NCBI GenBank assembly: GCA_017525905.1
Contig: JAFXSD010000024.1
Span: forward strand, 124,001 to 188,000
Length of the DNA stretch: 64,000 nucleotides
DNA from: Elusimicrobiota bacterium
GTDB lineage: Bacteria > Elusimicrobiota > Endomicrobiia > Endomicrobiales > Endomicrobiaceae
Reading direction: 5' to 3'
Position 1 is the first letter of the stretch. The number at the start of each line of letters is the position of its first letter. Positions 1-9,325 of the stretch are shown here, in pieces. The notes below the pieces were generated by a model that searched no databases, had not been told where the DNA came from, and worked only from the letters and a program-made list of their open reading frames with translations. Made by a program: the position numbers and the translations under genes.

Positions 1-232
1 TAAATTTTTCTGTAGATAGTATAACACCACCGTAAGCAAGGCAACCGCCCGTTACACCGGTGCATCCTGCAGCTACCGTAACGGGAATTTTTTTATCGGA
101 ACATTCTTTTAATAAGCTTGAAACTTCTTCTTTTGTTTCGGGAATAAAAAGTTTTTCCGCCGTTGCTCCTATCATACCGGAAGCATCTTCCAAATAATGT
201 GTAAATGTATCTTTGTCCGTTTTAATAATCAT
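1..232 (-). CDS. FAD-linked oxidase (GlcD/lactate dehydrogenase-like), N-terminal fragment
   Basis: Reading the minus strand from an ATG at 232 to the window edge gives about 77 residues and no stop. They resemble the start of the PCMH-type FAD-binding domain of glycolate/D-lactate oxidases: a segment reading IPETKEEVSSLLKECSDKKI, then VTVAAGCTGVTGGCLAYGG and VILSTEKF, which fits the family pattern of a Gly-rich, pyrophosphate-binding loop followed by GG and a [VI]LS turn. Such proteins oxidise 2-hydroxy acids with FAD. A TATAAT (minus strand, 244-239) lies only about 7 bases upstream of the ATG and no ribosome-binding site is seen, so the mRNA may be leaderless. The rest of the gene is outside the window, so the substrate cannot be judged. 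Confidence 0.7.
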   Translation of the reverse strand, partial: MIIKTDKDTFTHYLEDASGMIGATAEKLFIPETKEEVSSLLKECSDKKIPVTVAAGCTGVTGGCLAYGGVILSTEKF

Positions 233-297
233 ATTTGTATTATATCATTTTTTTTGTTGTTCTTTTCGTCGTTCTGTATTTTTTTTCTTCAATTTAA

Positions 298-303
298 TAT
301 AAT
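298..303 (+). promoter_or_regulatory. Probable -10 box of def-fmt
   Basis: A TATAAT lies 36 bases upstream of the def ATG. It leaves a short leader that carries a GAGG ribosome-binding site at 327-330. No good -35 is visible 16-18 bases upstream, so only the -10 is called. Confidence 0.35.
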
Positions 304-339
304 AAGACAAAGATTAAATTAATTTAGAGGTAGTATATA

Positions 340-849
340 ATGGCTCTATTGGAAATAGTAAAATACGGAGATCCCGTATTAAGAAAAAAAACAGAACCCA
401 TAACTGAAATTACGGATGATATAGTACAATTGGCGGAGGATATGCTTGAAACTATGTATGCTGCTCCGGGAGTAGGCCTTGCCGGTCCTCAAGTCGGAAA
501 ATCTTTACAAATTTGTGTTATAGATGTCGTTCCGGACGGCAAAAGAACACCAATAGTTTTAATAAATCCGAAAGTTTTATCCGGGGAAGATAAAGTTGAA
601 TTAGAGGAAGGTTGTTTGTCTTTTCCGAAAATTTATGAGAAAGTTAAAAGATGGAACAAAATTCAAGTGGAATATACCGATTTAAAAGGTAAAATAAACA
701 GAGTTGAAGTGGAGGGCTTTTTAGCCAAGGCTTTTCAACATGAAATAGATCATCTCAACGGGAAAGTTTTTATAGATTATTTGCCCGATTGGAAAAGAAA
801 ACTTGTTGAAAAAGAAATAAGAAGAAGAAAAAAAGGTAAAAATTGGTGA
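340..849 (+). CDS. def: Peptide deformylase
   Basis: Removes the formyl group from the N-terminal formyl-methionine of nascent proteins in the cytoplasm. All three metal-site motifs are present: GVGLAGPQVG (residues 44-53), EGCLS (90-94, the Cys ligand) and HEIDH (134-138, two His ligands and the catalytic Glu). The length of 169 residues is normal. GAGG at 327-330 precedes the ATG. The stop overlaps the start of fmt, so the enzymes that add and remove the formyl group are translationally coupled, as in many bacteria. Confidence 0.97.
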   Translation: MALLEIVKYGDPVLRKKTEPITEITDDIVQLAEDMLETMYAAPGVGLAGPQVGKSLQICVIDVVPDGKRTPIVLINPKVLSGEDKVELEEGCLSFPKIYEKVKRWNKIQVEYTDLKGKINRVEVEGFLAKAFQHEIDHLNGKVFIDYLPDWKRKLVEKEIRRRKKGKNW

Positions 850-1784
850 AAATAATATTTTTCGGAACAGCAAATATATCTAAATTCTTTTTAGAAAATA
901 TAGATAAAAAATATGAAGTGGTGTGTGTCGTTACCATGTGCGATAAACCTGTGGGCAGATCTAACAAAATAAAGCCGCCTGCAGTTAAAGATTATGCGAT
1001 AGAAAAACATATTCCATACATACAAGTTGATAAGTTTACTGACGAGATTGCACAAAAGATAAAAGATTGTAATGCCGATGTAGGAGTAGTTGTCTCTTAC
1101 GGTAAAATTATTCCGGAAAAAGTTTTTACTTTACCTAAATATGGATGTTTTAATATTCATTTTTCTTTGCTTCCGAAGTATAGGGGTGCTTCTCCCGTTC
1201 AACAGGCTTTAATAGACGGTTGCACAAAAACCGGAGTTACAGCTTTTTATATTGAAAAGGGATTAGATACCGGAAATATTTTATTGCAGAAAGAATTGGA
1301 TATAGATATTAAAGATACTTCGGAAACTTTGTTTGAAAAATTAAATGCTGTCGGTATAGAAGTAATGAATAATGCTTTATCTTTATTGGACAGCGGAAAT
1401 TGTTTGGCAAAAAAACAAGAAGGAGAACCTTCTTTTTGTTCTGTATTTACAAAAGGAGACGGGAAAATAGATTGGAATAAGTCAGCGGATGAAATTTATA
1501 ATTTATATAGAGGGCTTTATTTGTGGCCGAAAATTTTTTGTATTATAGGTGATGGCAGAATGACGGGCAAAATGTTAAAAATATTGGAATGTTCGGCTAT
1601 AAAAGACTTGTCAAATAAAAAGCCCGGTACTATACTTGAGATAAGAAAAGGATTGGGTTTTATTGTAAAATGTGGGAAAGATGCTCTTTTTATAACAAAA
1701 GTTCAACCCGAAAGTAAGGCTCAAATGCCTGCTTTTGACTTTGTAAACGGGGCACAAATTAAAGTCGGCGGTTTGTTTTTATAA
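846..1784 (+). CDS. fmt: Methionyl-tRNA formyltransferase
   Basis: Transfers a formyl group from 10-formyl-THF to Met-tRNA(fMet). The start chosen is GTG 846, which overlaps the def TGA (GTGA) and gives the usual N-terminus MKIIFFGT; an in-frame TTG one codon earlier is less likely. The product has 312 residues, normal for the family. The catalytic triad seen in the family (Asn, His, Asp) is found at N103, H105 and D141, with the formyl-THF loop SLLPKYRGASPV around residue 107. The C-terminal half matches the OB-like tRNA-binding domain. Folate supply is echoed by the 5-formyl-THF cyclo-ligase gene downstream. Confidence 0.96.
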   Translation: MKIIFFGTANISKFFLENIDKKYEVVCVVTMCDKPVGRSNKIKPPAVKDYAIEKHIPYIQVDKFTDEIAQKIKDCNADVGVVVSYGKIIPEKVFTLPKYGCFNIHFSLLPKYRGASPVQQALIDGCTKTGVTAFYIEKGLDTGNILLQKELDIDIKDTSETLFEKLNAVGIEVMNNALSLLDSGNCLAKKQEGEPSFCSVFTKGDGKIDWNKSADEIYNLYRGLYLWPKIFCIIGDGRMTGKMLKILECSAIKDLSNKKPGTILEIRKGLGFIVKCGKDALFITKVQPESKAQMPAFDFVNGAQIKVGGLFL

Positions 1785-1822
1785 AAAACCAATAATTTAT
1801 TGATAAATAAATATTTTTTTAC

Positions 1823-1851
1823 TTGACTTTATAAGCAACTTTTTATATTAT
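1823..1851 (+). promoter_or_regulatory. Promoter for the ZapB-like/ZapA pair, giving a leaderless mRNA
   Basis: TTGACT (1823-1828), a 17-base spacer and TATTAT (1846-1851). The predicted start point, about 7 bases on, coincides with the ATG at 1857. No Shine-Dalgarno sequence lies between, so translation would start at the mRNA 5' end. Confidence 0.7.
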
Positions 1852-1856
1852 AAATT

Positions 1857-2120
1857 ATGGAAAATTTTGATGAAATAAGTAAAGCTCAAAAAGCCCAATA
1901 TGAAGTAGTATATAAAAAGTTTGCTAAGGTAAAAAAAAGTTACAGTGATTTAAAAGATAAATATATTAAGTTGGAAATTGAAAATAAGTTTCTTAACAGT
2001 GAAATAAAAAATTTGAAAGACAGAAACATGAAACTGTTGAAATTTCAAGACGACAAGAATAAAATAGCTAACAAAATAAAGAAAGTTTTATCTAAAATTG
2101 AAGCAGTAAAAGGTTCTTAA
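1857..2120 (+). CDS. Small coiled-coil protein, ZapB-like
   Basis: An 87-residue, highly charged protein with almost no Gly or Pro, predicted to be one long coiled coil (heptad-like spacing of Leu/Ile through residues 20-85, e.g. KLEIENKFLNSEIKNLKDR). There is no catalytic motif. It overlaps the start of the ZapA-like gene by one base (TAATG), so the two are co-translated. Small coiled-coil proteins next to ZapA often act at the FtsZ ring (ZapB-like). That role is inferred from neighbourhood and shape only. It is preceded by its own promoter and has no leader. Confidence 0.6.
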   Translation: MENFDEISKAQKAQYEVVYKKFAKVKKSYSDLKDKYIKLEIENKFLNSEIKNLKDRNMKLLKFQDDKNKIANKIKKVLSKIEAVKGS

Positions 2121-2431
2121 TGGCAAACACTAACAGAAAGATAATGGGTTTACCGCCCATTAACATTATGGATATCATCAATAGTGAAGTAACGGAGTTT
2201 GATGTAAATAATGCCGTTGATTTGGCAAATAAAATATATAAAGAAGTTGAGACTGAGTGTTATGAAAATGATGGTTATAGAGATTCTAACGAAATAAGAG
2301 CTATAGCTATCTTGAGAATTGTGTTGGAATTGCAAACAATTAAGGGTAAACAAGAAGTATTTTTAGATACAAATTCCAGAAGGATGAACGAGTTAATAAA
2401 ATTGGTAGATTCAATGGAATCTACAATTTAA
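2120..2431 (+). CDS. zapA: Cell division protein ZapA-like
   Basis: A 103-residue acidic helical protein. The central part (DVNNAVDLANKIYKEVETEC, then a stretch of alternating Ala/Ile/Leu and a terminal helix) resembles the ZapA pattern: a short N-terminal strand and a helix, then a long dimerising helix. ZapA cross-links FtsZ filaments. The match is weak in sequence. The gene order ZapA-6S RNA-5-formyl-THF cyclo-ligase is the classical bacterial order and supports the call. It is co-translated with the upstream coiled-coil gene. An inverted repeat at 2405-2424 covers its last codons and may act as a transcriptional punctuation mark before the RNA gene. Confidence 0.55.
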   Translation: MANTNRKIMGLPPINIMDIINSEVTEFDVNNAVDLANKIYKEVETECYENDGYRDSNEIRAIAILRIVLELQTIKGKQEVFLDTNSRRMNELIKLVDSMESTI

Positions 2432-2445
2432 ATAAATATAAAAAT

Positions 2446-2606
2446 ATATACCCTGCATTGTTGGTGATTTTTAGTTAGAGTATTTATTCCGATGAAGTTC
2501 TTTAGGAGAAAATGCATGCGAGTTATGCAAATCAGCATAAACCATGTTTCTCACTTGTAAAAAAGGGCTTTAAATACCTAACGGACACGGCAAATGTGGG
2601 GGTTTT
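2446..2606 (+). ncRNA. ssrS: Probable 6S RNA
   Basis: The gap between zapA and the 5-formyl-THF cyclo-ligase gene carries no reading frame but has a strong long-range pairing. CCCTGCATTG at 2451-2460 pairs with CAAATGTGGGG at 2591-2601, enclosing about 130 bases, and a T-run (2602-2614) follows the closing stem as a terminator. Closing stem, wide middle and apical arm match the architecture of 6S RNA, the RNA mimic of open promoters that binds sigma-70 RNA polymerase, and the position is the classical one. The ends are approximate. A covariance search would decide. Confidence 0.7.
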
Positions 2607-2667
2607 TCTTTTTTGCTTAACAAAACCAAATTTTTGCTTGCAGATAAAGATTGTGAGGTAAACACTA

Positions 2668-3270
2668 ATGAAAGAAATACAGAATTCCGAAAAAAGTAAA
2701 ATAAGATACGACTATCTTAAAATCAGAGACAGATTAGAACCGACTTTAAGATATGCTTACAGTAACATAATTTTATCTAAAATAAAAAAATTAAAAGAAT
2801 ATCAAAATTCCGGAACAGTTATGTTTTATTTATCTTACGGTTCGGAAGTTATTACCGATGTAATGATAAATGAAGTTTTGTCGGATGATAAAGAAGTTGC
2901 CGTTCCCGTAATTCAAAATCCGGGTGACGGTATTATGACTGCAGTAAAAATAAATAAACTTGAAGATTGTTTTGATAAAGTTTACGGTATAAGGCAACCG
3001 GAATTTAATGAAGATGAGGTTGTTTTAAAACAGGATATAGATTTAATATTTGTTCCCGGAATAGTTTTTGATACTACAGGATATAGAGTCGGCTATGGTA
3101 AGGGATATTATGACAGATGGCTTGAAGGAACTGATATTTCAAAAAGGATAGGCCTTGCTTTTGAAGTTCAATTGGTGGATAAAATACCTAACGGAAAATA
3201 TGATTTGCCGGTAGGCAAAATAATAACAGAAAAAAGAATCATAGATGTTTCCAAAATTTATAAAAAGTAA
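2668..3270 (+). CDS. ygfA: 5-formyltetrahydrofolate cyclo-ligase
   Basis: Converts 5-formyl-THF to 5,10-methenyl-THF with ATP, recycling a folate side product. It is 200 residues long, the family norm. The hallmark GYRVGYGKGYYDRW near residues 139-151 (ATP/folate loop) is intact, and the Mg-binding region IDLIFVPGIVFD precedes it. It lies just downstream of the putative 6S RNA, as in many bacteria where the two can be co-transcribed. rny follows after 30 bases with its own ribosome-binding site. Confidence 0.93.
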   Translation: MKEIQNSEKSKIRYDYLKIRDRLEPTLRYAYSNIILSKIKKLKEYQNSGTVMFYLSYGSEVITDVMINEVLSDDKEVAVPVIQNPGDGIMTAVKINKLEDCFDKVYGIRQPEFNEDEVVLKQDIDLIFVPGIVFDTTGYRVGYGKGYYDRWLEGTDISKRIGLAFEVQLVDKIPNGKYDLPVGKIITEKRIIDVSKIYKK

Positions 3271-3300
3271 TTTTATATATAAAACAGGAGAGTTTAAGTT

Positions 3301-4854
3301 ATGGATATAGTTCTTATATCAGGGTGTATAGCAATAGGTTTAATAGTCGGATTTCTTTTAAGGTATATGTTCGCGAAATTTGATGCAAATTCCGTAGAGC
3401 AAAGAGCAGATAGCATTATAAATGAAGCTAAAGTTAAAGGTGATGCAAAAGCTAAAGAAATAATGATGTTGGCAAAAGATGCTGCCGAAAAAGAAAGAAA
3501 AGAAGCCGAAAAAGAAATTAAAGAAAAAAAATCCGAAATTCAAAATACGGAAAAGAGATTAAATCAAAGAGAAGATAATCTCGACAGAAAAATGGATTCT
3601 CTTGATAAAAAAGAAAAAGATTTACAACAAAAAGAAAAATGTATAGAAAGTAAAGAAAGAACAATAGATCAAAGAATATCCGAAGTTGAACAGATAAAAA
3701 ATGAACAAAAGACAATTTTGGAAAAACTTTCGGGACTTACAAGAGAAGAAGCAAAAGAAAGATTAGTAAAAGAAATGGTTGATGAAGCAAAAAGAGATGC
3801 CGCTATTTTAGGACAAAGAATAGAACAGGAAACAAGAGAGAACGCAAACAAAAAAGCTAAAGAAATTCTTTCTATTGCAATTCAAAAAGTTGCTGCCGAT
3901 CACACTGTTGATACAACAACATCAACCGTTCAAATTCCTAATGATGAAATAAAAGGTAGAATTATAGGAAGAGAAGGCAGAAATATTAAAGCTTTCGAAC
4001 AGGCTACAGGTGTAGACTTAATTATAGATGATACTCCGGAAGCCATTACAATTTCGGCTTTTGACGGTGTAAGAAGATTTGTTGCAAAAAAAGCATTGGA
4101 AAAATTGATAGCTGACGGCAGAATCCATCCGGGAAGAATTGAAGAAGTTGTTCAAAAGGTACAAAAAGAAGTTGAAGAAATGATAAAAGAAACCGGAGAA
4201 CAAGCCGCAATAGATTCCGGTGTTCCCGGCCTTCATCCTGAAATTATTAAGTTGCTCGGAAGACTTAAATTTAGAACTTCTTACGGTCAAAATCAATTAC
4301 AACATACACTTGAAGTTACATGGCTTGCAGGTGCATTGGCAGGTGAGTTGGGGCTTGATGTAACATTCTGTAAGAAAGCGGGTTTAATGCACGATATAGG
4401 TAAAGCTGTTGATCATGAAGTAGAAGGGACTCATCATCAAATATCGGCAGAGTTAGCTAAAAAATACGGAGAATCTCCGAAGATGGTAAATGCAATACTT
4501 GCTCATCATGAAGGTTTTGCGGAACCGCAGAGTCCGGAAGCATTTGTTATTATTGCTGCCGATGCAATTTCTGCTGCAAGACCCGGTGCAAGAAGAGAAA
4601 CCATAGAAAATTATATTAAGAGACTTGAAAAACTTGAAACGGTGGCAAAAGAATTTAAAGGTGTATCCAGTGCTTATGCAATTCAAGCAGGAAGAGAAGT
4701 AAGAATATTAGTTGAACCTGAAAATATTGATGATACTCAATCTCAAATTTTGGCACATGATATAGCTAAAAAAATAGAAAACGAAATTGAATATCCTGGA
4801 CAGATTAAAGTTACCGTTATAAGAGAAACAAGAGCTCAAGATATCGCAAAATAA
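3301..4854 (+). CDS. rny: Ribonuclease Y
   Basis: A membrane-anchored endoribonuclease that initiates mRNA decay. One N-terminal TM helix (about residues 4-24) is followed by a long charged coiled coil (about 30-190), a KH RNA-binding domain with [16 protein letters not shown] near residue 220, and an HD hydrolase domain with H335 and the metal pair H364-D365. The length of 517 matches the family. Ribosome-binding site CAGGAG. It ends in a long hairpin at 4885-4935 that probably terminates this transcript. Confidence 0.96.
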   Translation: MDIVLISGCIAIGLIVGFLLRYMFAKFDANSVEQRADSIINEAKVKGDAKAKEIMMLAKDAAEKERKEAEKEIKEKKSEIQNTEKRLNQREDNLDRKMDSLDKKEKDLQQKEKCIESKERTIDQRISEVEQIKNEQKTILEKLSGLTREEAKERLVKEMVDEAKRDAAILGQRIEQETRENANKKAKEILSIAIQKVAADHTVDTTTSTVQIPNDEIKGRIIGREGRNIKAFEQATGVDLIIDDTPEAITISAFDGVRRFVAKKALEKLIADGRIHPGRIEEVVQKVQKEVEEMIKETGEQAAIDSGVPGLHPEIIKLLGRLKFRTSYGQNQLQHTLEVTWLAGALAGELGLDVTFCKKAGLMHDIGKAVDHEVEGTHHQISAELAKKYGESPKMVNAILAHHEGFAEPQSPEAFVIIAADAISAARPGARRETIENYIKRLEKLETVAKEFKGVSSAYAIQAGREVRILVEPENIDDTQSQILAHDIAKKIENEIEYPGQIKVTVIRETRAQDIAK

Positions 4855-4884
4855 AAATGTTTGCTTGGCAAAATTTTTGAAGAA

Positions 4885-4935
4885 TGGAAGATTATAAAAA
4901 ATATGTAACGAATTTATTTTTTATCAAATCTTCCA
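4885..4935 (+). terminator. Long hairpin after rny
   Basis: TGGAAGATT (4885-4893) pairs with AATCTTCCA (4927-4935), and inner A-rich and T-rich arms extend the stem. It lies between rny and xseA and is the only strong hairpin there. No T-run follows directly, so its strength as a terminator is uncertain. Confidence 0.55.
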
Positions 4936-4954
4936 ATCTTCGGATGTTAAAATA

Positions 4955-6205
4955 ATGGTTGATTTATTTGATTTTCAAAACAGTAACGAACAAGAAAATA
5001 ATGATGACGGGAAACTCATTTATTCCGTTACTCAACTTAACACCGAAATAAAAACTATTCTTGAAGATTCTTATCCTTCCGTTTGGGTTTGCGGAGAAAT
5101 ATCAAGTTTTAAAACTTATTCATCGGGACATATGTTTTTTAATCTTAAAGATGAAAATTCACAGATATCTGCAGTTATGTTCTCTTTTCATAATCAAAAG
5201 TTAAAATTTGTTCCTAAGGACGGCATGCAAGTTGTTGTGTACGGAAGAATAACAACATATTTGCAAAGGGGGGCTTATCAAATTCAGGTATTATCGATGA
5301 AAGAACAGGGGCTCGGTACGCTCCAGGAAAAATTTGAAAAATTAAAAGAAAAACTTTTAAAAGAAGGATTGTTTGATGAATCACATAAAAAACAAATTCC
5401 GTATTTCGTTAATAAAATAGGTGTTGTTACATCTAAAGATGGAGCAGCATTACATGATATTCTATCCGTTTTGAATAGAAGATTTTCTACCGTAGAAGTT
5501 TTAATATATCCCGTAAGAGTTCAGGGAGAAACAGCTAAAACGGAAATTGCAAATGCGATACAATATTTAAACGAAAACCACAAAGAATTGGATGTTTTAC
5601 TTGTTGGAAGAGGCGGCGGAAGTTTAGAGGATTTGTGGGCTTTTAACGAGGAAATTGTTGCACGGGCAATTTATAATTCGGAAATACCGGTAATTTCTTG
5701 TGTCGGGCATGAAATAGATTTTACAATAGCGGATTTTGTTGCGGATTTAAGAGCTGCTACACCGTCTGTTGCAGCGGAACTTGTTGTAAAAAACAGAGCT
5801 GATATTGAAGATAAAATTCAACTTTATAAGAATTCTTTAATAACTAAAATTAAAGATATTATAAATTTATACGAAGAAAAAATAAATTATTTTAAAACTT
5901 GCAGAGCTTTATCTAAACCGTATTTAATATATGAAGATAAAATTCAATATATGGATGATTTAAGAGATAAATTAGAACTTTATATGCAAAATATCATTGA
6001 AAATAAAAATCATAATTTACAATTAAAAATACAGAAGTTAGATTTGTTGTCTCCTCTTAAAATTTTAAAAAGAGGATATTCCGCTTGTTTTAGTGAAACC
6101 GGAAATATTATCAAATCAAAAAAACAGGTTAAAATCGATGATATAATAAACATAAAATTAACCGATGGTAATGTAATAACAAAAGTTATAGAGGATATAA
6201 AATGA
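4955..6205 (+). CDS. xseA: Exodeoxyribonuclease VII large subunit
   Basis: Catalytic and DNA-binding subunit of ExoVII, which degrades single-stranded DNA from both ends. An N-terminal OB fold (about residues 20-115, with VWVCGEISSFKTYSSGHMFF) is followed by the catalytic domain with VVTSKDGAALHDIL and GRGGGSLEDLWAFNEE, then a long helical region and a C-terminal beta segment (LKRGYSACF). At 416 residues it is slightly shorter than typical. It overlaps xseB by four bases, so large and small subunits are co-translated. Confidence 0.95.
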   Translation: MVDLFDFQNSNEQENNDDGKLIYSVTQLNTEIKTILEDSYPSVWVCGEISSFKTYSSGHMFFNLKDENSQISAVMFSFHNQKLKFVPKDGMQVVVYGRITTYLQRGAYQIQVLSMKEQGLGTLQEKFEKLKEKLLKEGLFDESHKKQIPYFVNKIGVVTSKDGAALHDILSVLNRRFSTVEVLIYPVRVQGETAKTEIANAIQYLNENHKELDVLLVGRGGGSLEDLWAFNEEIVARAIYNSEIPVISCVGHEIDFTIADFVADLRAATPSVAAELVVKNRADIEDKIQLYKNSLITKIKDIINLYEEKINYFKTCRALSKPYLIYEDKIQYMDDLRDKLELYMQNIIENKNHNLQLKIQKLDLLSPLKILKRGYSACFSETGNIIKSKKQVKIDDIINIKLTDGNVITKVIEDIK

Positions 6206-6444
6206 AAAAACGTACTTTTGAAGATTCTTTAAAAAGATTGGAAAAAATAATTGATGAAATGGAAAATTCACAACTTGATATAGATAAAGCTATGAAACTT
6301 TTTGAAGAAGGTATTTCCTTGGTAAAAGAATGTTCTTCAAAGCTTAATGAAACGAAGAAAAGAATAGAGATTCTTGTGGAAAAAAATGGTAAAATAGAAA
6401 AAGAAAATTTTACGGAGATAAATGGAAATAATGAAAAAGAGTAA
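6202..6444 (+). CDS. xseB: Exodeoxyribonuclease VII small subunit
   Basis: An 80-residue helical protein with the family signature TFEDSLKRLEKIIDEMEN followed by LDIDKAMKLFEEGISLVKEC. Several copies wrap the coiled-coil arm of XseA. It overlaps the xseA stop (ATGA) and its end overlaps the start of ispA, forming the common xseA-xseB-ispA-dxs operon. Confidence 0.95.
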   Translation: MKKRTFEDSLKRLEKIIDEMENSQLDIDKAMKLFEEGISLVKECSSKLNETKKRIEILVEKNGKIEKENFTEINGNNEKE

Positions 6445-7333
6445 AGAGTTTGATTTAAAATCTTATTTAAAAAAACAGGGACAATTTGTAAATAAGTTGT
6501 TAAAGAAATATTTGCCTAAGGATAAGTCCATAATATCTCAGGCAATGAGATATTCAGTGTTGGCAGGCGGAAAACGATTAAGACCTGTTTTGGTTATGCT
6601 TGGTGCGGAAAGTTTCGGGCTTGATACAAAAAAAATAGAACCTGCAATTTGTGCTGTTGAATTTTTGCACACATATTCTTTAATTCACGATGATTTACCG
6701 GCAATGGATAATGACGATTTAAGGAGAGGAAAACCTACAAATCATAAAAAATTCGGTGAAGCTGCGGCAATTCTTGCAGGAGATGCATTACTTACAGAAA
6801 CATTTAATTTAATAGCGAAATCTAAAGTTCCTGCGGAAAGAATAATCAAAGCAATAACAATGTTTGCCGATTACTCCGGTTATAAAGGAATGATTGGTGG
6901 GCAAGCGGAAGATACTATAGAAGCGGGTAAATGGAATAAACAAAATATTTCTTTTTGTAAGAAAAAATTAGAATACATTCATATACATAAAACATCGGAC
7001 TTGATAAAGGCAAGTTTGCTTTTGGGTGCAATTCTTGCCGGAGCTAAAGATAAATTTTTAAAAGCTATTGAAAAGTACGGTCACAATATTGGTATAGCTT
7101 TTCAAATAGCTGATGATATTTTAGATGTTTATGCGGATAAAAAATTATTGGGCAAAAATGGAAGTGATGCCGACAATGATAAACTTACATATTTAAGATT
7201 GTACGGAAAAGAACAATCTGAAAAAAATGCAAAAAAGTTGATAGAGGAAGCAAAAAAGTCAATTTCACAATTTAAAGTTAACAGGGAAATATTTGAAAGC
7301 TTAGCCGATTATATGATAACAAGACAATTCTAA
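6422..7333 (+). CDS. ispA: Farnesyl/geranylgeranyl diphosphate synthase
   Basis: Short-chain prenyl transferase that condenses IPP with allylic diphosphates in the cytoplasm. The first Asp-rich motif HDDLPAMDNDDLRRGKP is at residues 89-105 and the second, FQIADDILDVYAD, near residue 230; QAEDTIEAG and LHTYSLIHDD also fit. The start is ambiguous: ATG 6422 lies 4 bases after GGAG, while ATG 6431 has a longer spacing; both overlap xseB. dxs, which feeds the same isoprenoid pathway, is next. Confidence 0.93.
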   Translation: MEIMKKSKEFDLKSYLKKQGQFVNKLLKKYLPKDKSIISQAMRYSVLAGGKRLRPVLVMLGAESFGLDTKKIEPAICAVEFLHTYSLIHDDLPAMDNDDLRRGKPTNHKKFGEAAAILAGDALLTETFNLIAKSKVPAERIIKAITMFADYSGYKGMIGGQAEDTIEAGKWNKQNISFCKKKLEYIHIHKTSDLIKASLLLGAILAGAKDKFLKAIEKYGHNIGIAFQIADDILDVYADKKLLGKNGSDADNDKLTYLRLYGKEQSEKNAKKLIEEAKKSISQFKVNREIFESLADYMITRQF

Positions 7334-7409
7334 ACAGATTTGTTTTAGAATTTTAGTTGAATAAGGTTTAATGTGTTTTTCATCTGTTCAACTTTTCGAT
7401 TGATAAACT

Positions 7410-7428
7410 AAAAATGCATTGCATTTTT
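7410..7428. repeat. Short A/T-armed hairpin upstream of dxs
   Basis: AAAAATGC, a 3-base loop and GCATTTTT, directly before the dxs ribosome-binding site. One of at least five similar intergenic hairpins in the window (see findings); it may terminate transcription weakly or protect RNA ends. Confidence 0.5.
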
Positions 7429-7440
7429 TACGAGGAAAAG

Positions 7441-9285
7441 ATGTCAATATTAGACAATATAACAAAACCTGACGATATAAAAATAATAAAGAAAGATTTG
7501 TTGCCTGAGCTTGCGCAAGAGATAAGGCAAAAAATAATAGAAACGACATCAAAAACAGGCGGGCATCTGGCATCAAGTTTAGGTGCCGTGGATCTTACAA
7601 TAGCCCTTCATTATGTTTTTGATGTTGAAAAAGATAAATTTATTTGGGATGTAGGTCATCAGGCTTATGCACATAAAATACTTACCGATAGAAAAAACAC
7701 CTTTGATACATTAAGACAATATCAAGGTATAAGCGGGTTTCCAAAAATATCCGAATCAAAGTACGATTCGTTCGGATCCGGTCATGCATCCACATCTATT
7801 TCCGCAGGGCTAGGTTTTGCCGTTGCAAGAGATATTCAAAAAGAAAATTATAAAGTTGTATCAATAATAGGAGATGGGTCAATGACGGGCGGGCTTGCAT
7901 TCGAAGGATTGCAAAATGCAGGAACTCTTGCAAAGAATATGCTTGTTATTTTAAACGACAATCAAATGTTTATATCGCAAAGAGTAGGCGTTCTGTCCGG
8001 ATATCTCGCGAATATTTTAACTGCATCCGGTGTTAAAAAAATAGAAGATAGTATTTTGAAAATAGCTTCCAAATTGAAATTTTTAAGTTTTAATTCAATA
8101 AAAAGATTAGTTAAGAGATTTAAAACATTTTTATTTCCGGGACTTATGTTTGAAGAAATGGGATTTACCTATGTCGGCCCGATCGATGGTCATAACATAA
8201 ACCAACTTATAGAAATATTAACAAAAGTTAAAAATTTCACAGGTCCGGTGTTGTTACATGTTGTAACTAAAAAAGGTAAAGGATATAAACCGGCAGAAAA
8301 AAATCCTACAAAATTTCATGGAATAGGACCTTTTGATATCGAAACGGGGAAAACAATTTCTTTGAAAAAAGTTACATATACGGAAGTTTTTTCAAAAGCT
8401 ATTGTAAAACTTGCAAAGGCGGATGAAAAAATAGTTGCAATTACGGCAGCTATGCCGGATGGAACAGGGCTAAAAGATTTTTCAAAAAAATATCCGGAAA
8501 GATTTTTTGATGTCGGCATAGATGAAGCTCATGCGGTAACATTTGCGGCTGCTCTTGCCGCAGGCGGATTAAAACCGATAGTTGCCATATATTCAACATT
8601 TATGCAAAGAGCATTGGATAGTATTATTCATGATGTTGCATTACAGAACCTTCCTGTTATTATGATGTTGGATAGAGCGGGTATTGTTGGTGAAGACGGA
8701 GCAACACATCACGGAGCATTCGATTTAGCATATTTAAAATATATACCGAATTTAACAATAATGGCTCCGGCAAACGAAACCGAGCTTCAGGATATGCTTA
8801 ATACGGCATTAACATTAAAAGGCCCTTCTGTGATAAGATATCCGAGAGGCAGCGGATCCAGACTTGCATCTTTTCAGAGAGATTTTGAAGTTTTGGAAAC
8901 AGGAAAAGCTAAATTGGAAAAAGAAGGTAAAGATGCATGTATAGTTTGTTTGGGAAATGTTTTGCAAGTTTGTTTGGACGCGGCAAAAGAGCTTGAATCT
9001 GAAGGCGTTTCCGTATCAGTGTTGAATGTTAGATTTTTAAAGCCCTTTGATGAAACGGCCGTTAAAGATATTTTAAAATATACGAATAAAATAGTTACTG
9101 TTGAGGAAGGTTCTCTTATCGGCGGAATGGGAGAAACTGTAAAATCTGTTTTGTCGGGAAAAGATGTAAAAGTTTGTTCCATAGGTTTACCGGATGAATT
9201 TGTAGAACACGGTAAACAAAATTTGATTAGAGAAAAATGCGGCATTTCCGTAGAAAATATAAAAAAAGCAATTTATAATTTATAA
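7441..9285 (+). CDS. dxs: 1-deoxy-D-xylulose-5-phosphate synthase
   Basis: Thiamine-diphosphate enzyme that joins pyruvate and glyceraldehyde 3-phosphate, the first step of the MEP isoprenoid pathway. The start ATG 7441 has GAGGAAAA just upstream; an in-frame ATG at 7414 falls inside a hairpin and is rejected. This gives 614 residues, the usual size. Visible motifs are KTGGHLASSLG, the active-site region WDVGHQAYAHKILT, GHASTSISAGLG, the ThDP/Mg motif GDGSMTGG with the NDN-type end, and the transketolase pyrimidine domain DRAGIVGEDGATHHG. It follows ispA, so two isoprenoid enzymes share an operon. Confidence 0.97.
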   Translation: MSILDNITKPDDIKIIKKDLLPELAQEIRQKIIETTSKTGGHLASSLGAVDLTIALHYVFDVEKDKFIWDVGHQAYAHKILTDRKNTFDTLRQYQGISGFPKISESKYDSFGSGHASTSISAGLGFAVARDIQKENYKVVSIIGDGSMTGGLAFEGLQNAGTLAKNMLVILNDNQMFISQRVGVLSGYLANILTASGVKKIEDSILKIASKLKFLSFNSIKRLVKRFKTFLFPGLMFEEMGFTYVGPIDGHNINQLIEILTKVKNFTGPVLLHVVTKKGKGYKPAEKNPTKFHGIGPFDIETGKTISLKKVTYTEVFSKAIVKLAKADEKIVAITAAMPDGTGLKDFSKKYPERFFDVGIDEAHAVTFAAALAAGGLKPIVAIYSTFMQRALDSIIHDVALQNLPVIMMLDRAGIVGEDGATHHGAFDLAYLKYIPNLTIMAPANETELQDMLNTALTLKGPSVIRYPRGSGSRLASFQRDFEVLETGKAKLEKEGKDACIVCLGNVLQVCLDAAKELESEGVSVSVLNVRFLKPFDETAVKDILKYTNKIVTVEEGSLIGGMGETVKSVLSGKDVKVCSIGLPDEFVEHGKQNLIREKCGISVENIKKAIYNL

Positions 9286-9325
9286 TTTATAATTTACACT
9301 TTATAATGTCCGTAGGATTTTTTAT

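Noticed and set aside
4948-4957. TAAAAT directly before the xseA ATG as another leaderless promoter
   Set aside because: The hexamer ends one base before the ATG, so transcription would start inside the gene; no fitting -35. The same holds for TATAAT at 33382 before the second ATG of GT9 copy 4.
7414-7440. An upstream ATG adding nine residues to Dxs
   Set aside because: It falls inside a hairpin, has no ribosome-binding site, and the ATG at 7441 has GAGGAAAA and gives the usual N-terminus.
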